From Chitinophaga caseinilytica (GTDB lineage: Bacteria > Bacteroidota > Bacteroidia > Chitinophagales > Chitinophagaceae), in assembly GCF_038396765.1 (NCBI RefSeq), contig NZ_CP150096.1, positions 3,455,001 through 3,519,000 of the forward strand: 64,000 nucleotides of DNA. Direction: 5' to 3'. Positions 43,078 through 51,110 of this stretch are shown piece by piece. The notes beneath the pieces are model-generated. The model searched no databases and was not told the DNA's origin. It worked only from the letters and a program-made list of their open reading frames with translations. A program made the position numbers and the translations under genes. Each line of letters begins with the position of its first letter. Within the stretch, counting starts at the first letter, position 1.

Positions 43078-43311
43078 ATGAAAACGGAAAATTATACCGT
43101 CAGCATTCAGTTCGACGGCAAGCAATGGGACGTGCCCGTCCGGGTACTTTCCGGCGGCCTGGGCAGGAAAATAACAGTGGTGCTGGAAGGAATGGAGATT
43201 TGCTACGAGCGGGATGAGCACGACGGGCTCCGGGCCGTCAATCACCTGGAAGATTTCAACCCGGAGCTGCTGTACCAGATAGGTAAGAGCTTACAGGAAC
43301 AATGTATCTGA
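43078..43311 (+). CDS. Small conserved hypothetical protein
   Basis: This is a 77-residue soluble protein, MKTENYTVSIQFDGKQWDVP at the start, apparently a compact beta-rich fold with a helical C-terminus (NPELLYQIGKSLQEQCI). There is no signal peptide or cysteine pair. It lies 21 bp after the small membrane protein and 15 bp before the PfkB gene, so the three probably form an operon. Function unknown. Confidence 0.65.
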   Translation: MKTENYTVSIQFDGKQWDVPVRVLSGGLGRKITVVLEGMEICYERDEHDGLRAVNHLEDFNPELLYQIGKSLQEQCI

Positions 43312-43326
43312 TCAATACCCGAAGAT

Positions 43327-44270
43327 ATGTACCCGATCATAACCGTGACGCTAAATCCGGCCGTGGATGTCAGCACCTCCGTACAATCGCTGCAGCCGGA
43401 AAAGAAACTTCGCTGCGCCGCGCCCCGTACGGAGCCCGGAGGCGGCGGTATTAACGTGGCCCGAGTGCTGCACAGGTTCGGTGAAAAAGTGTTGCCGGTG
43501 TACTTTGCCGGCGGTTGCAACGGCGGCCTGCTAACGGCGCAGCTCACGTCTGCAGGAATGGCGGTGGCGCCGGTCGGGATGCTGGCCGAAACACGCGAGA
43601 ACCTGCATGTGTCCGACATTTCCAACGGCCGTCAGTATCGCTTCGTTATGCCCGGGCCTTCCGTTCGCATGCGGAGAACATCGCCATGTTGAACAAACTG
43701 GCGGAAGTGATGCCCGGGGCGCAATACGTTGTGGTCAGCGGTAGCCTGCCGAAAGGTATGGGGCCCGACTTTATGGAAAAACTCGTAGCCCTGGCCGATA
43801 TTCACGATTGCCTCGTGATCGCGGACCTCAGCGGCGACGGGCTACGGCAGGCTATGTTGGCCGGCGTTTACCTGGTAAAGCCCAACCTCGGGGAGCTGGC
43901 GGCGTTGGCCGACCGAAAAGAGCTGAACGAGCGCGGGGCCGTCGAAGCGGCCAAAAGGATCATTGCGGCGGGAGGGGCTGCCGTGGTCGTTATTTCGATG
44001 GGAGCGGCGGGGGCGATTTTGGTAACCGGCGACCTCGAAGAACGGATCCCGGCCCCGGTCGTCAAGCCGGAAAGTACGGTGGGAGCGGGAGATAGCATGG
44101 TGGCGGGGATCGTTTACGGGTTGATGAACGGGTCGGATATTTCGGCCGCCGCCAGGTACGGCGTTGCCTGTGGAACGGCGGCAACATTGGCGAAGGGGAC
44201 AGGGCTCTGCCAGAAAACCGATGCCGACAGGCTGTTCCGGCAGATCGTTCCTGGAAACGGACAGTCGTAG
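43327..44270 (+). pseudogene. PfkB-family 1-/6-phosphofructokinase, frameshifted
   Basis: The first frame (43327 to a stop at about 43690) encodes the N-terminal half of a PfkB sugar kinase, including ITVTLNPAVDVST and the substrate loop EPGGGGINVAR, up to YRFVMPGP. From about 43659 the homology continues in the -1 frame (SHAENIAMLNKLAEVMPGAQ, VVVSGSLPKGMGPDF) through the catalytic anion-hole motif STVGAGDSMVAGIVYGL to the stop at 44270. Restoring one base gives a normal length of about 314 residues. The lesion lies within 43654-43661 (GGGCCTTC), which is not a recognised slippery site. A sequencing deletion or a recent mutation is more likely than programmed recoding. PfkB kinases accompany Hsp20 and Usp genes in dormancy regulons. 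Confidence 0.72.
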
Positions 44271-44272
44271 AT

Positions 44273-44286
44273 CGCTATCGATAGCG
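44273..44286. repeat. 14-bp perfect palindrome after the pfkB gene
   Basis: CGCTATCGATAGCG is a perfect inverted repeat 3 bp after the PfkB stop. No T run follows, so it is not a standard terminator. It could be a protein site or a transcript-end hairpin. Confidence 0.4.
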
Positions 44287-44488
44287 GAGCGATATCTTGC
44301 CGTCAGCATATCGCGGGTCGTAATGGCAGCAGGCCGAGCTGAAAAACGGTAAAGGCCGGGTTGCAAATTTTCCATCGATGTTGGATAATATTGACGATGC
44401 CACATTGGGGTATTTGGCTGAGTTTTGGAATCCGGAGCTGCATATTCTCCGGTAACGATCCGTCAAACCAAACATCCCGGCTCACCTC

Positions 44489-46693
44489 ATGACGATAGAA
44501 AAACATGGCATCCTCGCCGCTATGGCACTTTTTGTACTGGCATGCTGCCTCCCTGCAACGGCGCAGGATATTCAGCTACAAACCGCCCATTCCAGCCTGC
44601 GCATCAATGCCAAAGGCTACATCACCAGCATCCAGGATAAAAAAACAAAAAAGGAATACCATCCCAAAGGCACCATTTCACCCATCCTCGCGCTCCAGAA
44701 AGACAAAAAACCGATCCTGCCCGACGGTGCAAAATGGCTGAAAACCGCCGGGGAATTGCAATTGCATTATCCCAACGGTTCGGTAGCCCGGCTGAAAGCG
44801 GAACAAAAAGGCGACTACTTCCGGTTCCGGTTGCTGTCGCTCGCGCCGCGCAATGGCGTAGACAACGTGGTTTGGGGGCCTTACAATACCACCATTTCCA
44901 AATACATCGGCGAGATCATTTCCGTGGTGCGCAACGACGATTTCGCCATCGGCATGCTGGGCCTCGATGACAATACGACGAGCGGTCCTGCCGTAGACGG
45001 CGGCATGTCGCAGGGTTTTTACATCATCCATTCGCCCGATCCCGTGAAATACCCGCTGCCCGACAGTCTTTACGAAGGCCAGCGGTTCCGCATCGGGGGA
45101 GACGGGATGAACGATGTGGCGTTCTATTCCCATCCGGAAGAATATTTCCGGTACATGAACGGCAACGGCGTGAAGCTGGAGCCTTCGTTCGGCGCGGCCA
45201 TCACCATGCATTCCCGCGACCGCCGCAAACCGGCCACCATTTTCTACCCGCTTTTCAACGACTTTCCCGGCATCAAATCGCCCAGGCATATGGAATTGAC
45301 GCCGGTAGATGTGGATTTCATCGGCTCGTCCATCGCGCTGTACGCCTGTCCGGATACGCTGGGGTTGAAAGTGATAGAAAAGATCGTGAAAAACGAAGGG
45401 CTGCCTTACATCACCCGGAACGGCAAATGGGTGAAAGACCCGGAGAATTTCGAGATCGACATGGCCTGGTCGGGCCGGCACGACAGTCTCGTGAGCTACG
45501 CTAACCAGCTCGGACTGAAAGCCGTGCAAGACGAAGGTATGGGCGAATATTATACCAACCCGGCCGACCGCTGGGCCGGCAAGCGGGTGAGCCTCAATGG
45601 CGAAAAGCGGCCCATCACCGCGCTCACCGCTGAAACGAACAAGCACGGCATCGCATACGGATTGCATACGCTTTGTACTTTCATCCAGCCCCATAGCAGC
45701 GACGTGCAACCCGTTCCCAACAGCGGGTTATGCACCGTGCTGAAAACGGAGATCGCCAGCGCTGTTTCGGCCACAGATACCCTCATCACGGTGGCCGATA
45801 CTTCTTATCTGAACGAAAGCGGCGGCTGGGACGATAACCGTACCAACGTGCTCCGCATCGGCAGCGAGCTGATCAAATACCGCGGCGTAACCACCCAAAA
45901 GCCTTATACGCTCACGGGCGTGGTGCGCGGGGCGTACAAGACGGTAGCGGCGGCGCACCTTGCAGGGGATACCTTATCCAAATTACAGGTCAATTGCTAT
46001 TCGGGCTTTATCCCCGATGTGCAGCTCGGCGACGAATACGCCCTTTTCTACGCCCGGCTCCTTCACGAAGGCGGAATGAACTATATCGATTTCGACGGTT
46101 TCGAGAGCTTTACCTACCAGGGCCATGGGCAATATCCGTTCAAACGTTTCCTGCGGGTCATGTTCGGCGAGTTGCAGCGCCTGGGCGTTCCGTACCTGCG
46201 GGTGATGGGCTCCTGCGTGTTCGAAGGGAACTGGCATTACATGAGCGTCTGCAACGTGGGCGGCGGCAACCATATGTTCGACCCCGTAAGGAATAAATGG
46301 GGGATAGAAGGGAAGGATATCCGCTATTCCTTCAACAGCAATTATTTCCCCTGCACTTTCGGTATCCAGAACATCCAGCAAGACTGGACCGTGCAAACGA
46401 TCGAGAACCTGCAGGCGAAATCCATCGCCTGGGATGCTACCTACATGCTGGGGCTCAGTGAAAAAAGCGTGGAGCAGCGGCAGGATAAGCAGCAACTGTT
46501 CCGGGCGTTCCGGATTTGGCAGGATGCGCGCAGTGCCGGGGTGTTCGACAGGCAACTGAAGGAAGAGATGAAGGAGGAAAGCCATCGCTATCACCTCGAG
46601 CAGCTGGATGCAGACACCTGGACGTTGTACCGGGTGCAGGCGAACGGTGCGCACGGGCAGCCGCGGAAGTTACATCGGCAGCGGGCTGCCTGA
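44489..46693 (+). CDS. Secreted protein, putative glycan-active enzyme of unassigned family
   Basis: This is a 734-residue protein with a signal peptide ending near ATAQ (residue 26). An N-terminal beta-sandwich (about 27-280, LRINAKGYITSIQDKKTKKE) precedes what looks like a (beta/alpha)8 barrel with strand-end acids in FEIDMAWSGRHDSL, AVQDEGMGEYY and MNYIDFDGFESFTYQG. A small beta insert (about 425-500) interrupts the barrel. The layout resembles clan GH-D-like or GH31-like hydrolases, but I cannot assign a CAZy family. The last 12 residues (QPRKLHRQRAA) look unlike a domain end, and a frameshift close to the stop is possible. It lies next to a GH95-like gene on the same strand. Confidence 0.65.
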   Translation: MTIEKHGILAAMALFVLACCLPATAQDIQLQTAHSSLRINAKGYITSIQDKKTKKEYHPKGTISPILALQKDKKPILPDGAKWLKTAGELQLHYPNGSVARLKAEQKGDYFRFRLLSLAPRNGVDNVVWGPYNTTISKYIGEIISVVRNDDFAIGMLGLDDNTTSGPAVDGGMSQGFYIIHSPDPVKYPLPDSLYEGQRFRIGGDGMNDVAFYSHPEEYFRYMNGNGVKLEPSFGAAITMHSRDRRKPATIFYPLFNDFPGIKSPRHMELTPVDVDFIGSSIALYACPDTLGLKVIEKIVKNEGLPYITRNGKWVKDPENFEIDMAWSGRHDSLVSYANQLGLKAVQDEGMGEYYTNPADRWAGKRVSLNGEKRPITALTAETNKHGIAYGLHTLCTFIQPHSSDVQPVPNSGLCTVLKTEIASAVSATDTLITVADTSYLNESGGWDDNRTNVLRIGSELIKYRGVTTQKPYTLTGVVRGAYKTVAAAHLAGDTLSKLQVNCYSGFIPDVQLGDEYALFYARLLHEGGMNYIDFDGFESFTYQGHGQYPFKRFLRVMFGELQRLGVPYLRVMGSCVFEGNWHYMSVCNVGGGNHMFDPVRNKWGIEGKDIRYSFNSNYFPCTFGIQNIQQDWTVQTIENLQAKSIAWDATYMLGLSEKSVEQRQDKQQLFRAFRIWQDARSAGVFDRQLKEEMKEESHRYHLEQLDADTWTLYRVQANGAHGQPRKLHRQRAA

Positions 46694-46771
46694 TGCCGGA
46701 CAAGATCTTCGACCCCTCACTGTGAATAGATATACGATCGAAACTGTCCTCAACAGTAAATGATGACACTT

Positions 46772-46789
46772 TGTTAAGTATGTTAAGTA
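46772..46789 (+). repeat. Tandem 9-bp repeat
   Basis: TGTTAAGTA occurs twice in direct succession just before the terminator of the 44489 gene. It may be a chance tandem duplication or a protein-binding site. Confidence 0.5.
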
Positions 46790-46820
46790 GTAAACCCGCC
46801 TTTCCAGGTGGGTTTTACTT
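46790..46820 (+). terminator. Probable terminator after the 44489 gene
   Basis: GTAAACCCGCCT and AGGTGGGTTTTAC form an imperfect stem with one G-T pair and a TTCC loop, followed by TTT. The T run is short. Confidence 0.6.
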
Positions 46821-46983
46821 TGAATCGGCGTTATGATTTACTTCCGGGCCCGGACAGGATGTTTTTTGCGAAAATTGGTCCTCGATCCGCTAAATATGGT
46901 AAACTTGAAGAAAGGAACGCGCAGTATGTTTGAGTAGATGGCAGCGTCAACCTGTGCCTCACGAAATCAATTACATTCAACCC

Positions 46984-49314
46984 ATGATACCACTGAAAAT
47001 GAAATCCAGATATATCCCGCTATTTGTAAGCTGCAGCCTGTTGCTGATTTCGCTGCACCAGGAAACGTTCGCAGGTTCGCCGGAAGATTCCTTGTTTTTT
47101 GAACGGAAGAAAGGGATGCTCACGGCCACGTGGCGCCAGCCTTTCAGCTATAGCAGCATCAAAAGCAACCATGCGCCGCTGGGCCCGTATTTGGGGAATG
47201 GCGACGTGGGCGTGGTGGCTTTTACGTCAGATAACAGCCAGACGTTGAAGATATCCAAGGTGGATTTTGTGACGGATGGCTGGACGGATTGGGCCGGCAG
47301 CGGACCGGCAGCCCTGCCGGTCGGGGGCGTAACCATCAAGGTGAATTCGCCTGTCCGTTCGGGGTTTGTGACCGTAAACCGGCCCGACTCCATGGGGTTT
47401 AATTACCAGATGGACCAATTGAACAGCGAGCTGCGGATGTCGACCGCTACGGCGCGGCCGGTAAAAATGAAAAGCTGGATGAGCATGGCGGAAAATGTGA
47501 TCATCACAGCATTGACGACCACATCCAAAACGCCGGTAGCCATTTCCGTCGATACCTATGCTGATGATCCATCGGTGGATTACGCCACTGCTGCGGACGT
47601 GAACGGTCAAATTGCGCAGGTGTCCCGGCAAACGAAAACAACCAACGTGCGTTGGATTTCCCACGCCGGGATCTCGACCCGCATCATCGGCGCGAACGCT
47701 GTGCTGCAACGTTTGTCAGGCGCCATGGTGCGATCGGATTTTCAACTGACGGCCGCTGATACGGTGTATATCGCAGTATATGTTTCCGGAGGCGGGAAAA
47801 CCAACGATCCGCAGTTGTCTGTCGCCAGCAAAAGGTTGTCTACCCTTGACGCAGCGGACGTTCTGCGCTTGAAAACCGCGAAAACCGCCTGGTGGAAAGA
47901 CATGTGGACGCGCTCCTACGTAGAAACGAACGATTCGCTGCTCGACCGTCACTACCTGTCGTCCATTTATTTACTGGCCTCCGCTTACAACGAGCATTCT
48001 CCCGTGAGCGGCGGCATGTACGGCGTGTGGAACATGGACGACAGGATGATGTACCACGGCGATATGCATTTCAACTACAACAGCCAGGCCGGTTTTTACA
48101 GCGCCTTTTCCGCCAACCGGCCTGAAATCGCCCTGCCTTTCTATAAAACGGTCGAACTGTTGATCCCCGAAGGAAAGCGGCGTGCGAAAGAGGAGATGGG
48201 GGTCATGCATCCTTCCTGGAAAGGGAAATCCTGCCGGGGATTGCTTTTCCCGGTAGGCGCGCTGGGAATTGGCGTTTTCTACAATTATTATTGGCAGCAA
48301 ACGATGAACGCCCCGTTCAATATTCCCCTGTTCAGCTGGAATTACGAATATACCGGCGACCTGGATTTTCTGCGGGACAAAGCCTATCCCTACATCCGTC
48401 TTTGTGGTGATTTTTACGAGGATTATATGCAGAAGGAGGCTTTCGGCGGAACGTACCGGTATACGATCACCACCGGCGGGCACGAGGGCTCGTGGGATTT
48501 GAACCCGCCTTCGGATCTGGCGTTCGTGGAGCAAACCTTCCGCCTGCTCTTGAAGTACAGCAAACTGCTGGGCGTCGACAAACAGCGCCGTGATAAGTGG
48601 AACGACATCCTCACGCACCTGCCGGCGTACAAAGTGATCACGCCCACCAAAACTCCCAACCAGGGCCTGCCGGTGTTCGCCAAGAATGAAGACGGGTGGG
48701 ATTTGCCCAATCACGCGATCCAGATGCATTCCCTCTATCCCTGCGAAGTGCTGCATCTGGGCTCAGACAGCGCCCGCCTGCAAATCGCCAGGAATACCAT
48801 GTATTACTACGAAGTGTCGCAGAAAGGGTTTTCCGAATCCATGAACGCCCTGGGCCTGAGCGCGTACGTCATGTGGGCGCGTGCGGGACTTGATCCGGAA
48901 ATCCTCATCCATAGCATGAAAGAGCTGATCAAAACGGCCCGCCCCAATTTTATTATCGCCGATGGTCACCATTGTGCCGAGAAAACTACGGTGATTGAAA
49001 CCGTCAATTCGATGATGTTGCAAACGGTGGATGATGTTTTGCATCTTTTCCCCTGCTGGCCGAAGTCACCGGCTTCGTTTACGAGGCTCCGGGCCAAGGG
49101 GGCTTTCCTCGTTTCAGCTGACTACGACGGATCGGCCGTGTCTGCGCTGCAGATTTTCAGTGAAAAGGGAGGCGTGTGTCAATTGAAGTCGCCATGGAAC
49201 GATGCGGGAATAACCGTAACGGTGGATGGGAAACCGGTTTCCGTGAAACGGGAAAACGGTGTGTATGCAATTGTGACGAAGAAAGGGGCAACATATGAGA
49301 TAAGCCGGAAATGA
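46984..49314 (+). CDS. GH95-like (alpha/alpha)6 glycoside hydrolase, secreted
   Basis: This is a 776-residue protein with a signal peptide (about 1-30, ending near TFAG). The ATG at 46984 is chosen, and 46999 is also plausible. It has the N-terminal beta-sandwich motif PLGPYLGNGDVGVVAF typical of GH95/GH65 relatives. The (alpha/alpha)6 barrel includes TTGGHEGSWDLNPPSDLAFV and DGWDLPNHAIQMHSLYPCEV. The C-terminal block DDVLHLFPCWPKSPASFTRL and following RAKGAFLVSADY matches the end of GH95 alpha-L-fucosidases and galactosidases. The activity (fucosidase, galactosidase or other) cannot be set. It probably serves the minus-strand SusC/SusD system that converges on it. Confidence 0.82.
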   Translation: MIPLKMKSRYIPLFVSCSLLLISLHQETFAGSPEDSLFFERKKGMLTATWRQPFSYSSIKSNHAPLGPYLGNGDVGVVAFTSDNSQTLKISKVDFVTDGWTDWAGSGPAALPVGGVTIKVNSPVRSGFVTVNRPDSMGFNYQMDQLNSELRMSTATARPVKMKSWMSMAENVIITALTTTSKTPVAISVDTYADDPSVDYATAADVNGQIAQVSRQTKTTNVRWISHAGISTRIIGANAVLQRLSGAMVRSDFQLTAADTVYIAVYVSGGGKTNDPQLSVASKRLSTLDAADVLRLKTAKTAWWKDMWTRSYVETNDSLLDRHYLSSIYLLASAYNEHSPVSGGMYGVWNMDDRMMYHGDMHFNYNSQAGFYSAFSANRPEIALPFYKTVELLIPEGKRRAKEEMGVMHPSWKGKSCRGLLFPVGALGIGVFYNYYWQQTMNAPFNIPLFSWNYEYTGDLDFLRDKAYPYIRLCGDFYEDYMQKEAFGGTYRYTITTGGHEGSWDLNPPSDLAFVEQTFRLLLKYSKLLGVDKQRRDKWNDILTHLPAYKVITPTKTPNQGLPVFAKNEDGWDLPNHAIQMHSLYPCEVLHLGSDSARLQIARNTMYYYEVSQKGFSESMNALGLSAYVMWARAGLDPEILIHSMKELIKTARPNFIIADGHHCAEKTTVIETVNSMMLQTVDDVLHLFPCWPKSPASFTRLRAKGAFLVSADYDGSAVSALQIFSEKGGVCQLKSPWNDAGITVTVDGKPVSVKRENGVYAIVTKKGATYEISRK

Positions 49315-49507
49315 TGGATGGGTTTAAGTCTGCATGGGGTACTTCAGAAAAATTCAGTCAGCTTTAAGGGGCTGCATTCCTTCAGATTACCCGCGCAAGC
49401 GATAATATAACCAGGATGGGAAAGGTACGGGTAACCGTGCCTTTCCTGCTTTACAGCGCCGTAGGCTTTCGCGGCATTCATGGCGGAGGAAGACCGTATA
49501 CCGGAAT

Positions 49508-49544
49508 AAAAAAAGGGCAAACCGGGAACTTTCCCGGTTTGCCC
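49508..49544 (-). terminator. Terminator of the minus-strand SusC/SusD operon
   Basis: A perfect 14-bp stem (49515-49528 with 49531-49544, GGGCAAACC at its base) is followed on the minus strand by TTTTTTT. It lies 20 bp after the SusD stop codon. Confidence 0.9.
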
Positions 49545-49563
49545 ATGTATTGCGGAGGTAGCA

Positions 49564-51090
49564 TCAATTATAACCCTGCTTCTGCTTCAGTTGCGGGTTT
49601 TTGTCGATCTCGCCCTGAGGGAAGGGCAGTACGTTGTTCTTTTCACCATAACTCAATTGTGCGCCGGCGGGATTTTTCACCAACGCCAGCCGCTCGGCCA
49701 TCTGGTTCCATCTTTTCAGATCGAAATAGCGAAGCCCTTCGCAGGCCAGCTCGATGCGGCGTTCGTGCCGGATGTATTGCCGGAGCGCGTCTTTGCTGGC
49801 GTATTTCAGGCGGTCTACCGGCGGCATGTTCACCTCCGCGCGCCCGCGCACCTGGTCAATGGCGTTATATACAGACGCATCCGGGCCGGAGGCCTCGTTT
49901 TTCGCTTCGGCGTACATCAGCAGCACGTCCGCGAAGCGGATATGGATGATGTTCTGGTCGGTGGAAATGGAAGCACCGCCGCGGGTAAAAGGCAAATGGC
50001 CCATATCGAGATACTTCTGCATGAGGTAAGGCGTCAGCACCGGGTCGGAATGCTGGAATTCCGTTCCATCCGGGTTGATGTATTTTTCTCCGGGCAGCTT
50101 GAGCGTAATATCCATCCGCGGGTCCCGGTTGGCATAAGGCGTAGCCGGATTGTACAGGGGCGATTCGGTGATGGATTTACCGTCGGTACATTCGTAGTCA
50201 TCGCCCAGGTTGGCGTATACCCCGATCGATCCATACCAGCCCACTTCCGTTTCCAGTCCCTCGCCGCCGGCGTGCACATTGTTGGGCGCCAGGTACCGGG
50301 TCGAGAAAAGGATCTCGGGATTGTTCTGCTGGGTGGAGGTAATGAACAATCCGCTGTAACTGGGCGACAAACTGAATTTCCCGCCGGTGATGAGCTGCTG
50401 TGCCAGGGCTGCCGCTTCGCTCCATTTTTCCTGCAGCAGGAACGCTTTCACTTTCAGGCCCATCGCGCTTCCTTTCACGGCATGGCCGTCGTATTTCGTA
50501 TCGGGCAGGGTAGCGATGGCGAAGTCGAGGTCTTCGTGGATGAAAGCCAGTACTTCGCTTTTCGGCGCCGCCGGTATTTTAGCCGCGTCTACGGTGGCGG
50601 GGGCTTTTTTGTAGAGCACCACATCCCCGAAAGCCTGCACCAGTTCCATGTAAAAATGCGCGCGGAGGAATTGCACTTCCGCCTTGTAGATCTTTTTCGT
50701 AGCATCGCCGATCGGCGCCTTGTCTACATTCTTCAGGAAAAAGTTGCAGGCCGCAATGCCCTGGTACGGCGGATCGTAGAAAGTGCCGGGTACGTTGGTG
50801 GGGTTCACCACGCCGGTGGTCATGTTGTTGAACCCGAAGTATCCGAAACGGTCGTACGCGTTATCCGAATACCCGTCCAGGTACACTTTGTTGTAGCTCG
50901 AAAACCCGGTTTGCAGGCGGGAATACACGCCCGCGAGCGCCAGGTTCACATCGGTTTCGTTTTTCCAGAACGTTTCCCCGGAAATAGCGTTCAGCGGGTT
51001 TTTGGTCAGGAAATCCTTTTTACAGGAAGTGGCCAGCGTGCCCGAAAGACCCAGCAGCAGCGCGGCATATATGGAAAGTCGATTTCTCAT
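49564..51090 (-). CDS. RagB/SusD family nutrient-uptake lipoprotein
   Basis: This 508-residue lipoprotein (LATSC, C23) has the N-terminal SusD domain (SGETFWKNETDVNLALAGVY) and the C-terminal RagB/SusD domain (IRFADVLLMYAEAKNEASGP, IRHERRIELACEGLRYFDLK). It is the last gene of a sigma-FecR-SusC-SusD set and starts 20 bp after SusC. A strong terminator follows. The likely substrates are those of the GH95-like enzyme and the 44489 protein, which converge on it from the other strand. Confidence 0.94.
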   Translation of the reverse strand: MRNRLSIYAALLLGLSGTLATSCKKDFLTKNPLNAISGETFWKNETDVNLALAGVYSRLQTGFSSYNKVYLDGYSDNAYDRFGYFGFNNMTTGVVNPTNVPGTFYDPPYQGIAACNFFLKNVDKAPIGDATKKIYKAEVQFLRAHFYMELVQAFGDVVLYKKAPATVDAAKIPAAPKSEVLAFIHEDLDFAIATLPDTKYDGHAVKGSAMGLKVKAFLLQEKWSEAAALAQQLITGGKFSLSPSYSGLFITSTQQNNPEILFSTRYLAPNNVHAGGEGLETEVGWYGSIGVYANLGDDYECTDGKSITESPLYNPATPYANRDPRMDITLKLPGEKYINPDGTEFQHSDPVLTPYLMQKYLDMGHLPFTRGGASISTDQNIIHIRFADVLLMYAEAKNEASGPDASVYNAIDQVRGRAEVNMPPVDRLKYASKDALRQYIRHERRIELACEGLRYFDLKRWNQMAERLALVKNPAGAQLSYGEKNNVLPFPQGEIDKNPQLKQKQGYN

Positions 51091-51110
51091 GATGTTGTGT
51101 TTTTCAGGTA

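Noticed and set aside
46833-46937. 34-codon frame upstream of the GH95-like gene
   Set aside because: No family resemblance, no conserved spacing to a promoter and no coupling to a neighbour.
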